A program made the position numbers and the translations under genes. 64,000 nucleotides of DNA from Caldilineaceae bacterium. Lineage in GTDB: Bacteria; Chloroflexota; Anaerolineae; Caldilineales; Caldilineaceae. The stretch is taken from NCBI GenBank assembly GCA_026989655.1, contig JALSIX010000114.1, positions 62,001 to 126,000 on the forward strand, in the 5' to 3' direction. Numbering within the stretch: position 1 is the stretch's first letter; each line of letters starts with the position of its first letter. Below are positions 1 through 8,500 of the stretch, in pieces. The notes below the pieces were generated by a model. It saw nothing but the letters and a program-made list of their open reading frames with translations, made no database searches and was not told the origin of the DNA.

Positions 1-227
1 CGGATCACCGGCGTGGAGGGGTACAGCGGATCCTCGAAGAGCTCCGAGAGCAGGAAGGCCTCGATGCCACACTGATCTCCCATCAGGAGACGATCCAGGG
101 GCACCCTGCGGGTCTGCAGCCGCTGCAGCGAGTATCGAGCCCCCGTGTAGAGGGGCCGCAGCCGGACCTGCACCCTCCGGGGCAGTCGCTGCCACATCCA
201 CGCCAGTCCACGATACGTCCACGCCAT
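1..227 (-). CDS. Unidentified protein, N-terminal part only (runs off the window)
   Basis: An open frame of about 75 codons starts at an ATG on the minus strand (positions 227-225) and continues past the window edge. A purine-rich AGGCGGG lies just upstream. The visible N terminus is rich in Arg, Leu and Trp, with no signal peptide or recognisable domain. It follows the flippase gene on the same strand after a 72-bp gap, so it is probably another member of the polysaccharide locus, for example a methyltransferase or transferase. That role rests on context alone. Confidence 0.5.
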   Translation of the reverse strand, partial: MAWTYRGLAWMWQRLPRRVQVRLRPLYTGARYSLQRLQTRRVPLDRLLMGDQCGIEAFLLSELFEDPLYPSTPVI

Positions 228-299
228 GGTTCGCCCGCCTGGGAGAGAGGGATGGAGAGAGCGAGCAGTCCACATCTGGGCCCGGATGGTCTCGCCCCG

Positions 300-1856
300 C
301 TACGGGCCCTGCCGGGCCACCAGTCGCCACACGTGGCCCAACCGTTCCCGGGTGCTCCTGGGCTCCAGGAGGAGGACCAAGCCCCAGAAGCCGCCCATCG
401 CGTAGAGCCCCTTCACCCCCACCCGCAGGGCCAGGGGGAGCTGGGTCAACCCCGTGTGCCGGTTGATCCACCAGTAGCCCGCCAGCAGGATCCCCCCGGC
501 CAGGGCGGGGATGAACAGGAAACGCAACAGGTTCACGCCGATCTCCTGGGCCATGCGCCGGTAGCTCAGGACCACGCCCACCGCCAACATGAGCCCCACG
601 GCCAGGGACATGCCCAGGGCGCCCCAACGGACGGTCAAGGGGTAGCCGGCCAGGGCCAGAACGGCCAACTGGACCAGGTTGTAGCGCATGGTCCAGCCGG
701 GCTGGCCGATGGCGATGAAGAAGGTGTTCGCGTTCATCATCAACGGCCGGGCCAGCGCGAAGAGCACCAGGATCCGCAGGAACACCGTGCTGGGCAGCCA
801 CCGGGCCGTGTAGAGCAGGGTCAACAGGTCCGGCGCGGCGATGACCAGGGCCAGGAAGACGGGCATGGAGACCGCGATCACCAGCCAGAGGACCATCTCC
901 ACGGTACGCCGCAGCCGGGCCGGGTCGTCCTGCAGCCGGGCATACGTGAAGAAAGCGGCCCGGGCCAGGAGCGCGTTCACCAACAGGGCCGGCCACTGGA
1001 CCAGCCGATAGGCCCGGTCGTAGAAGCCCAGCTCCCGGGCATCCACCAGGGTGCCGATGTAGAAGCTGTCCAACTGGGTCAACAGCATGCCCAGGAACGT
1101 CACCGCTCCCACGGTGACGCCAAACCCCAGATACCTTCGAGCCAGGGCCCGATCGAAACGCCAGGTGAAGGGCCGGGGCATCTCCGGCCTGCGGGCCAAC
1201 ACCCACCAGACCCCCAGCGCGGACAGGCCGTTGAAGGTCAGCGACTGGGCCACCAGGCTCCAGGGGCCGGCCCCCTCCAGGGCCAGCCAGAAGGCCGGCA
1301 CGTAGGAGAGGGGAAACGCGATCCCCTGGACCAGGCTGGACTGGGCAAAGCGCAGCTCCTTGTCCAGCACGGTGCTGCCCACCCCGGCGAAGCTCTCCAG
1401 GATCCCGCTGACCACCAGGGCCAGGCTCACCCAGGCCACCGCCTGCCCGTAGTTGAGCCAGAGGAGCACCGGCACGGCCAGCACCCCCAGGGCCAGGCTG
1501 AGCCCGGCGGCTGCCCCCTCCAGGGCCAGGTAGGTGCCCAGGCTGCGGCCATCCGTCTCCCGGTGCTGGGCAAAGGCCCGACCCAGGCCCAGCCGCGGTT
1601 GAAGACGGAGCAGTTGGGCAAAGAAGGCAGCCAGGGCCACCGAGCCGAAGGCCTCGGGAAAGAGGACCCGGGTCAGGAAGATGTTGGCCCCGAAGCCCAC
1701 GGCCATCTGCCAGTAGGAGGTGGCCGCGACCCACAGCCCCCCGCGCACCGCCCGGTAGGCCAGGGGCGTCTCCACGTCTGGAGCCGACCCCGGCTCCGGA
1801 GGCCCTCCCCGTGGACGATGGCCCTGCCCCCTGTCGTGCCCAGACCCCACGGCCAC
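300..1856 (-). CDS. Oligosaccharide flippase family protein (Wzx-like, MOP superfamily)
   Basis: A 518-residue polytopic inner-membrane protein of the polysaccharide-flippase type, expected to move lipid-linked sugar repeat units across the cytoplasmic membrane. After a basic tail of about 30 residues, the family-typical start appears with conserved GGLW near residue 39 and the first membrane span near 45-65. About 12-14 hydrophobic segments follow, including central spans with the family-like LGFYDRAYRLVQWP stretch near 270-285 and the C-terminal synthase-like half. Length is normal for the family. The start codon is GTG and directly abuts the stop codon of the upstream NusG-like gene, so the two are surely co-transcribed. 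The substrate cannot be read from the sequence. Lipid II or teichoic flippases are less likely because the best resemblance is to O-antigen/exopolysaccharide exporters. Confidence 0.85.
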   Translation of the reverse strand: MAVGSGHDRGQGHRPRGGPPEPGSAPDVETPLAYRAVRGGLWVAATSYWQMAVGFGANIFLTRVLFPEAFGSVALAAFFAQLLRLQPRLGLGRAFAQHRETDGRSLGTYLALEGAAAGLSLALGVLAVPVLLWLNYGQAVAWVSLALVVSGILESFAGVGSTVLDKELRFAQSSLVQGIAFPLSYVPAFWLALEGAGPWSLVAQSLTFNGLSALGVWWVLARRPEMPRPFTWRFDRALARRYLGFGVTVGAVTFLGMLLTQLDSFYIGTLVDARELGFYDRAYRLVQWPALLVNALLARAAFFTYARLQDDPARLRRTVEMVLWLVIAVSMPVFLALVIAAPDLLTLLYTARWLPSTVFLRILVLFALARPLMMNANTFFIAIGQPGWTMRYNLVQLAVLALAGYPLTVRWGALGMSLAVGLMLAVGVVLSYRRMAQEIGVNLLRFLFIPALAGGILLAGYWWINRHTGLTQLPLALRVGVKGLYAMGGFWGLVLLLEPRSTRERLGHVWRLVARQGP

Positions 1857-2432
1857 CTACTTGCGCCGGATCCGCCGGCCCCGTCCCCGGGTGCTGCGTC
1901 GGTTGCGACGTGGCCTTCGGGATGCCGAGGGCTCGGAGAGGGGTTCCAACGCCGCCACCGGAACCACGAGCCGGTTCGGGCGCCCCAGCAGCTCCAACAG
2001 GACCTCCACCCGATCGGCCGGAGAGAGGTGGCGCAGCACCTGCACCGGCCGGTCTCGCAGGGGCCCCGAGAGCAGTCGGGCCCACTCCCCCGGTCGGTAA
2101 CGCCGGGGCGGCAGCCCCCCAGCCGCCTCGATGGCCTCCACCTCCTCCCGGATGGCCTGGACAATGGCCTCGTCCACCGTCGCGGGCACCCCGCCAAAGC
2201 GCACCAACCGGTGGACGCCAGGCGTCCAGTGGATCCGGTGGAGCTGGGCCGGCCGCTCCTCGGGCAGGGCCACGAAGAGGTAGCGGGGGAAGAAGGGGCG
2301 GAGCTCCATCCGCCCCCGGAAGGGCTGCCGGAGCTGGGGCAGATAGACCACCGCGTCCTCCAGCCGTTCCTCCAGCATGGTGGCGGCCAGGAATTCCTTC
2401 AGGGGTTTGGTGTGGACCAGATACCAGGGCAT
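1857..2432 (-). CDS. NusG-family specialised transcription elongation factor (RfaH/UpxY/LoaP-like)
   Basis: A 191-residue protein opening with the NusG N-terminal (NGN) signature: WYLVHTKP at residues 3-10 followed by the conserved FFPRYLFVAL stretch near 47-56. A KOW-like C-terminal part follows around residues 118-165, then a very basic tail of about 25 residues (Arg/Lys-rich). NusG proteins bind RNA polymerase beta' and control pausing and termination. Specialised paralogs such as RfaH, UpxY and LoaP are encoded inside the long polysaccharide operons they switch on. This copy lies immediately before the flippase gene and is not next to secE/rplK, which argues for a specialised paralog and not housekeeping NusG. 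The basic tail is unusual and may contact nucleic acid. The regulatory role is inferred from family and location. Confidence 0.85.
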   Translation of the reverse strand: MPWYLVHTKPLKEFLAATMLEERLEDAVVYLPQLRQPFRGRMELRPFFPRYLFVALPEERPAQLHRIHWTPGVHRLVRFGGVPATVDEAIVQAIREEVEAIEAAGGLPPRRYRPGEWARLLSGPLRDRPVQVLRHLSPADRVEVLLELLGRPNRLVVPVAALEPLSEPSASRRPRRNRRSTRGRGRRIRRK

Positions 2433-2489
2433 GGGTCTCCTCGGGCCTCCTGGGCGGGACAGAGGCGGCGGGGCGTGCTTCCGCTGGGG

Positions 2490-4775
2490 CTACCCCACGG
2501 CCTCCCCACGTCGACACCCGTATCCGTGCAGGGCCTGGAAGGCCAGGGCCGGCCCCTGGGCCCTGGGGCCGGTGTGGCGGCCGGTGTTGTAGAGGACGAT
2601 GAGATCCCGCCGAGCCCGGGTGATGCCCACGTAGAGCAGGCGCAGGCGCTCCGCGGCCACGGCTCTCCGGGCCTCCCGGGTGGCCTCGCCCTCCACGTAG
2701 TCGTCCAGGGTGCCCATGTGGAGCTGCTCCACCTGGGCGATGGCCTCGGCCACCAGGTTCAGTCGGTCCCGGACATACCACCGCTCGCCCCGGTACTCGT
2801 CCCCGTCGGCGCCGCTGGGAAAGCTGTACGCGTTCACCGAGAGGAGGTAGACCCGATCCCATTCCAACCCCTTGGCCGCGTGCATGGTGGCCACCGTCAC
2901 CCGACCCGGGGTGGGCTCGAACCCCCCCTCCTCGTCGTGGAAGCCCAGGACCCGACGGCGGTTCTGCGCGATGGCCCGGAGCTCCTGGGCCAGATCGGGA
3001 AGGCGCAGATGGGGCTGCTCCCGGGCCCGTTTGGCCAGGAGCACCGCGATGCTGTGGGCCAGGGCCAGGTCTGCCGAGCGCCGGAACAGGTCGTTCCCCA
3101 CCGTGAGGATCAGCTCGTCCACCGGCAGCACCGTGGCCTGGGTCCAGCGACGCAGGTCCCTGCGGAAGCGCTCCACCGTCTCGCGAAAGCCAGGAAACTC
3201 GTCGAGCCACGCCAGGCCATCCAGCCAGTCGCCGTGCAGCCCGGGGTAGAGAAAGGCCTCGGGGCCACGCAGTTGTCCCAGGGCCTTGCCCAGGCGCTCC
3301 ACAGGCTCGGGGAGGCTCTCCACCGGGGCCGACTCCGGGGCTTCCTCCGGCGCCGGCCCACGCCGGGGCCACCAGACCTCCAGCCACAGCCGGCGGAGAT
3401 GGGTGGAGGCCTCGGGGCGGCTGAGGTAGAGGAGCACCGTGGCCAGCGCGGCCGCGGTGCTCCGGGTCTCGGCGTCCGTGCGGAGCAGGGAGTCGTCGAA
3501 GGGGATACGCGCCCGGCTCAGGGCCTCCACCAGGGCAAAGCCCCGTTGGTTGTCCGGCACCAGCGCGGCCACGGTCCAGTCCGGGTGGTCGGGAAGCCAC
3601 CGCCGCAGGCTGGTGACCACGGCCTGGAGCTCCTCCTGGGGGGAGAAGGGGTGGGGGTGCAGGTGCACGCCCACAGGGCCGGGCTCCGGGTTGGGCTGGG
3701 GATCCCCGGGGTCGGTGGGCTGGATCTCCGGTGGGGAGAGGGCGAGCTCCTCAGGCAGGACCGGGTGCTCCTCCCGGCTCCAGCGGGCCAGGAAGTTGGC
3801 CAGCTCGAGGATCGTCCGGGCGCTCCGGCCGGAGTTGGGCAGGGGGAGCGCCACCACGTCGCGCCGCTCCACGAAGCGGCGCAGGAACCGGGGATCCGCG
3901 GAGGTGAAGGTGGTGTGGATGGCCTGGTTGGGGTCGCCCACCCGCACCCAGTTGCCATGGGCCCCGGTGAGGAGGGAGAGCATGCGCTCCTGGAGGGCGC
4001 TGCTGTCCTGGGCCTCGTCCTCCAACACGTAGGGCCAACGTCGCTGCAGGCGGGCCAGGAAGTGCTCGTCCGTCTCCAGGGCCTGGAGGGCCAGGGCGAT
4101 GAGATCGTCGAAGTCCAGGCTGCCCCGCATGTGGAGGCTGCGCTGGTAGTCCGCGTAGACCTGGAGCCCGAACTCCAGCAGGGGCCAGGAGCCGGCCTGC
4201 TGGGCCAGGCGGGCCCACAGGGTGGCCGGGTCTGCCCGGAGCTCCTTGGCCGTCCGGATCACCGCGCCGGCGATCTCGTCCGCGTCCTGGAGCCAGGCAC
4301 GATCCCGGCGAATATTGCCTATCTGTTCGGGTTTCAGGTAGAATTCAAAGGTATCGGGATGGGCCCGGAGATAGTGGACCACGGCCTCCCAACGGATCTC
4401 CGCCTGGGTCCGCTCGTCCACGATGTCGAACTCCTCCGAGAGGCCCACCAGGGCCGGGCGCTCCCGCACAATGTCGTGGGCCAGGCCGTGGAGGGTCCGC
4501 ACCCGGTAGCCCACGCCGGGCAACAGGCCCCGGGACCGGATGAACTGGTCGATCCGGGCCCGGAAGTTCTCCACCGCGCTGTTGGTGAGGGTCACCACCA
4601 GCACCTCCCGGTCGTCCAGGCTGCCGGTGGCCGCCAGCCGTTCCACCAGCCGGGCCGCCAGGAGGCTGAGGATGAAGGTCTTCCCGCTGCCCGGAACCGC
4701 GCTGACACCCAGCCGGCCACCGGTGTACTCCAGGATGCGGGCCTGGGCCGGACGCAGGGCAAGGGAATCGGCCAT
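2490..4775 (-). CDS. UvrD/Rep/PcrA-family superfamily 1 DNA helicase
   Basis: A 761-residue ATP-dependent 3'-5' DNA helicase. Visible motifs in order: Walker A VPGSGKT at residues 27-33, motif Ia LTNSAVENF, the DFDDLI element, Walker B with EDEAQD, motif III VGDPNQAIHTTF, and near the C terminus ATMHAAKGLEWDRV (motif V) and YVGITRARRDLIV (motif VI). All catalytic motifs are intact. The start at the ATG at 4775 is chosen because it places the Q-like motif at residue 8 and avoids overlap with the upstream gene; an in-frame ATG at 4832 would overlap that gene. Between Walker B and motif V the 2B-like region is poorly conserved, as usual. A general repair/recombination role is likely. It sits 57 bp upstream of the NusG-like gene and may share its transcript. 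Confidence 0.92.
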   Translation of the reverse strand: MADSLALRPAQARILEYTGGRLGVSAVPGSGKTFILSLLAARLVERLAATGSLDDREVLVVTLTNSAVENFRARIDQFIRSRGLLPGVGYRVRTLHGLAHDIVRERPALVGLSEEFDIVDERTQAEIRWEAVVHYLRAHPDTFEFYLKPEQIGNIRRDRAWLQDADEIAGAVIRTAKELRADPATLWARLAQQAGSWPLLEFGLQVYADYQRSLHMRGSLDFDDLIALALQALETDEHFLARLQRRWPYVLEDEAQDSSALQERMLSLLTGAHGNWVRVGDPNQAIHTTFTSADPRFLRRFVERRDVVALPLPNSGRSARTILELANFLARWSREEHPVLPEELALSPPEIQPTDPGDPQPNPEPGPVGVHLHPHPFSPQEELQAVVTSLRRWLPDHPDWTVAALVPDNQRGFALVEALSRARIPFDDSLLRTDAETRSTAAALATVLLYLSRPEASTHLRRLWLEVWWPRRGPAPEEAPESAPVESLPEPVERLGKALGQLRGPEAFLYPGLHGDWLDGLAWLDEFPGFRETVERFRRDLRRWTQATVLPVDELILTVGNDLFRRSADLALAHSIAVLLAKRAREQPHLRLPDLAQELRAIAQNRRRVLGFHDEEGGFEPTPGRVTVATMHAAKGLEWDRVYLLSVNAYSFPSGADGDEYRGERWYVRDRLNLVAEAIAQVEQLHMGTLDDYVEGEATREARRAVAAERLRLLYVGITRARRDLIVLYNTGRHTGPRAQGPALAFQALHGYGCRRGEAVG

Positions 4776-4800
4776 GGGGCTGGACAGGGAACGGCCCCCG

Positions 4801-5091
4801 TCAGCGCAGCTCCCCCAGGACCCGGAGGACACCGACGAAGTGGCCCTCCATGTCCAGGCTGTTGTGGGTCAGGAGCACCTGGGCCGTCCGACCGTCGTCC
4901 AGCCGCAGGGTCAGCTTCCGGTCCCGGTGGAGCTCGACAAAGGTCTTCCCCGCGTTCAGGTGACGGGTCCTGTAGTAGACCCGCAGGCGGCTGTGCTGGG
5001 GATGGTTCTCGGTGCCCATCTCCACGATCCGGACCTCGTCCAGGATCGACACGGGCTTGTCCACCCCGTCGAGATAGAGTTCGGCCTTCAT
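4801..5091 (-). CDS. Small hypothetical protein (96 aa)
   Basis: A 96-residue soluble, charged protein with alternating hydrophobic residues suggesting an all-beta fold; no signal peptide, membrane span or known motif is visible. It starts at the ATG at 5091 and stops 25 bp before the helicase start, in the same direction, so the two are probably co-transcribed. Codon use matches its neighbours. I do not recognise the family. A possible PilZ-like or sheet-rich binding domain was considered, but no RxxxR motif supports it. Confidence 0.65.
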   Translation of the reverse strand: MKAELYLDGVDKPVSILDEVRIVEMGTENHPQHSRLRVYYRTRHLNAGKTFVELHRDRKLTLRLDDGRTAQVLLTHNSLDMEGHFVGVLRVLGELR

Positions 5092-5505
5092 GGCGGTTCG
5101 GATCTCCTGGTGTCCGTGATGGCTGGGTGCTGTGATGGTTGCCTGTCCGTGACGGTCGCCGGGGAGCCCGGGAAACGGGGCAACAGCCCGGTCCCGCTCT
5201 CCAGCGTCAGCTCTTCCCGGCAAACTGAGACGAATATACGACTTTTGGAGTACGCGATCGGATCCGACAATAGAGACAGTCCCGAAGGGCTCCCAGGAAC
5301 CGGTGGCAACCTGGGAGCCGCCCGTGCCGCAATGGCCCGTTCGCCCCAGACCGGATGGACGACACTTCCCGGTATCCCCCCACGTTCCGACCGACCGTTC
5401 CCGATTGCACCATTGTAACAAAGGCGGGAAGTGCATGGCAAACAAGGGGCCCCATCTCTTCCCTGTCACCTGGGCTGTAATCTAGCCGAAGTATCCTGTC
5501 CTGTG
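5092..5505. other. Divergent intergenic region (414 bp)
   Basis: This region separates the minus-strand helicase operon from the plus-strand cyclase/AAA gene and must hold both promoters. A TATATT element on the minus strand (plus positions 5233-5238) and a TGTAAT element on the plus strand (5476-5481) are possible -10 boxes, but neither has a convincing -35 at the right distance. The centre is noticeably more AT-rich than the genes (about 5220-5280). A clear hairpin at 5288-5319 is listed separately. Confidence 0.5.
5288..5319. other. Perfect 10-bp inverted repeat in divergent promoter region
   Basis: GGCTCCCAGG at 5288-5297 pairs with CCTGGGAGCC at 5310-5319 around a 12-base loop. It lies between the two divergent transcription units, so it cannot be a terminator of either one. 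It could be an operator or a leader hairpin. Confidence 0.55.
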
Positions 5506-8500
5506 ATGACGTCGACCGGCATGCCCTGCCCCAGCTGCAACCACATCAACGCCCCGGAGATGCGCTTCTGTGTGGCCTGCGGCACAGCCCTTCCCCGGCT
5601 GTGCCCGAGCTGTGGCCACCCCGTGCCCGAGGCCCATCGCTTCTGCGGCCACTGTGGCGCCTCCCTGGAGCCCCCTCTCGCGTGCTCCCAGTGTGGGCAG
5701 CCGGTGCCCCTGGGCCACCGTTTCTGCGGCCATTGCGGCGCGCCGGTGGCCCCAGAGCCCCCGGCACCGAGCGGCACCTCCACCCCGGCTCCCTCCCCGC
5801 CCGAGGCGGTGGAGCCGGTCCCGGCCTCGGAGCTCCCAGCCTCCTCCCCGGGGAACGGCCATTTCCTGACCCTGTCCGAACGGCACGAGGAGATGCTGCG
5901 GGGGTTGCGAGGGCTCATGCCGCCCACCCTGGCGGAGAAGATCCGGGAGTCGGCCGGGGAGATCCGGGGACAACGCCGAGAGGTCACGGTGCTCTTCCTC
6001 CAGCTCAGCGAACATCCCGTGGAGGAGGCCACCTCCCTGGACCTGGACCAGGAGACCGTCTACTGGATCCTGGACCAGGCCATGCGGCGGCTGGTAGAGG
6101 TGATCTACAAATACGAGGGCACCGTGGACAAGTTCATGGGCAACGGCCTCATGGCCCTCTTCGGCGCGCCGGTCACCCACGAGGACGATCCCCAGCGGGC
6201 CGTGCGGACGGCCCAGGAGATCCACCAGACCCTGGAGCTCCTCTCGGACCAGTTGGCCCCGGAACACGGCCTGCGGCTGAAGGCCCGGATCGGCATCAAC
6301 ACCGGAGAGGTGGTGGCCGGCCGGGTGGGGAACTCCCTGCACATGGAGTACACGGTCATCGGGGACACGGTCAACCTGGCGGCCCGGCTCCAGGACGCGG
6401 CCCAGCCAGGCACCACCCTGGTGAGCCTGGTCACCTACCGCTACACCCGGCGCACCTTCCACTTCGCCGCGCTGGCCCCCATCCAGGTGAAAGGCAAGCC
6501 CGAGCCGGTCCGGACCTTCCGGGTGCTGGCCGTCCGGGAAGGCCCGGGGCAGGTCCGAGGCCTGCCCGGCCTGGAGATCCCCATGGTGGGGCGCCGGGAC
6601 AAGCTGGCCCTGCTGGAGGCCGCGCTGGAGAACACCCTCCGCACCGGCCGGAGCCACTACGCCCTGATCAGCGGCGAGGCCGGCCTGGGCAAGAGCCGCC
6701 TGGTCCAGGAGTTCCTGGCCCAGATCCAGGGCAGGCCGATCAACGTGCACGTGGCCGCCTGCCTGGCCTATGCCCGCTCCACCCCCTACTTCGTCCTGGG
6801 GGCCCTCATCCGCCAGCTGGCCCAGATCGCGGAGGGCGAGCCGGCCCACGTGCAGCAGCGCCAGGTGGAGAAGTACCTGGACGAGGTGGGCCTGCCCTCT
6901 GCGGAGCTCATGCCCTACCTGCTGGTGACCATGGGCCAGGAGGGGCCCCACGGCGACATCGCAGAGCGGATGGCCAACCTGACCGCGGAGGTGCTCCAGC
7001 GCCAGATCTTCCGCGCGGTGGCCCAGGTCCTGCGCGCGGAGGCCCAGGTGGCCCCCACCGTCCTGGTCCTGGAGGACATCCACTGGCTCGACCCGGCCTC
7101 CCGGGCCTTCTTCACCGAGTTCCTGGAGATCAGCTCGGATCTCCCCATGCTCACCATCCTGGTCTCCCGGGAGTACGAGCGCTCCACCGTGGCCCGGCCC
7201 CTGCTCGCGGTCCTGGTGGACCGGGACGAACGCTTCACCGACATCCGCCTGGACGCGCTGAGCGAGGAGGAGGCCCGCCAACTGGTCATCTGTCTGCTGG
7301 AACGGGCCGGTCTGGAACGGCCGGGACTGGCCGACCGGATCGTGCAGCGGGCCGAGGGCAACCCCTTCTACATCGAAGAGATCGTCCGCATGTTGCTGGA
7401 GAAGGCGGAATTCGGCCCCGCCGAGGAGCGGACGAACGGCCTCCAGGGGGCGGTCGTCGACCCGGGCACCCAGGTGGAGGAGACCCTGCGCGCGGTCCCG
7501 GGCAACCTCCGGGGGCTGATCCTGGCCCGCTTCGACGCCCTGCCCGAGGCCAGCAAGGCCATCGTCCAGCGGGCCGCGGTCCTGGGGCGCTCCTTCCCCG
7601 TGGAGCTCCTGCAGCGGCTGACGTCCCTGAGCCTGGAGGAGCTGACCCAACACCTGGACGAGCTGGTCCAGCGCCAGTTCCTGGTCCGAGAGCCCTTCAG
7701 CAATGGCCTGGGCTACGCGTTCCGCCATATCCTGATCCTGGAGGCCATCTACGGCACCCTGCTGAAACGGGACCGCCGGGAGCTCCACTACCAGGTGGCC
7801 CTGGTGCTGGAGCACGAGCCGTTCCTGCCCAAGGACAACCAGATCGAGGCCCTGGCCTACCACTACCTCCAGAGCCACCACCCAGAGCGGGCCCGCCCCT
7901 ACCTGCTCCAGGCCGCCCAGCGCTCCATGCAGCGGAGCGCCTACGAGAGCGCGGTCCAGCTCTTCGAGCAGCTCTTCATGTTCTACGAGCAGGAACCGGA
8001 GGACTTCGACCCGGTCTACGTGCAGACCCTGGTGGGCATGGGGCAGGCCCTGAAGCTCTCGGGCAGCTACGAGGAGGCCCTGGTCCATCTGTCCACGGTC
8101 TCCGCGTACCTGGACCGCTACCCCATCGGGCCCGAGACCGCATCGGAACAGGTGGACCTCTACCTGGAAGCCCGCTGCGAGCTCGGCGACGTCCTCCAGC
8201 GGCGGGGGGACTTCCTCACGGCCACCGAACACCTGGACGAGGCCCTGGCCGTGGCCCAGAAGCACCGGCGCACCGGCTCCCCCATCTGGTTCACCCTGGT
8301 GGAGCGGAAGGCCTGGGTGGATTTCCGACGGGGCAACCTGGACAGCGCCACCCGCCTGGCCCGGGAGGCCATCCAGGCCCTGGAGGCCATGGAGAGGCCC
8401 GGGCTGCCCCCCATCGTCCTGGCCAACCTCTACAACACCCTGGGCGGCGCGGCCTGGCAACAGGGCAACCTCCACGAGGCCATCTCCTACGTCCGGGGCA

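Noticed and set aside
252-5135. A 1627-codon open frame on the plus strand opposite the flippase, NusG-like and helicase genes
   Set aside because: It is antisense to three genes with intact motifs; its translation is a Gly/Pro/Gln/His-rich low-complexity string, an effect of third-position GC in the real genes.
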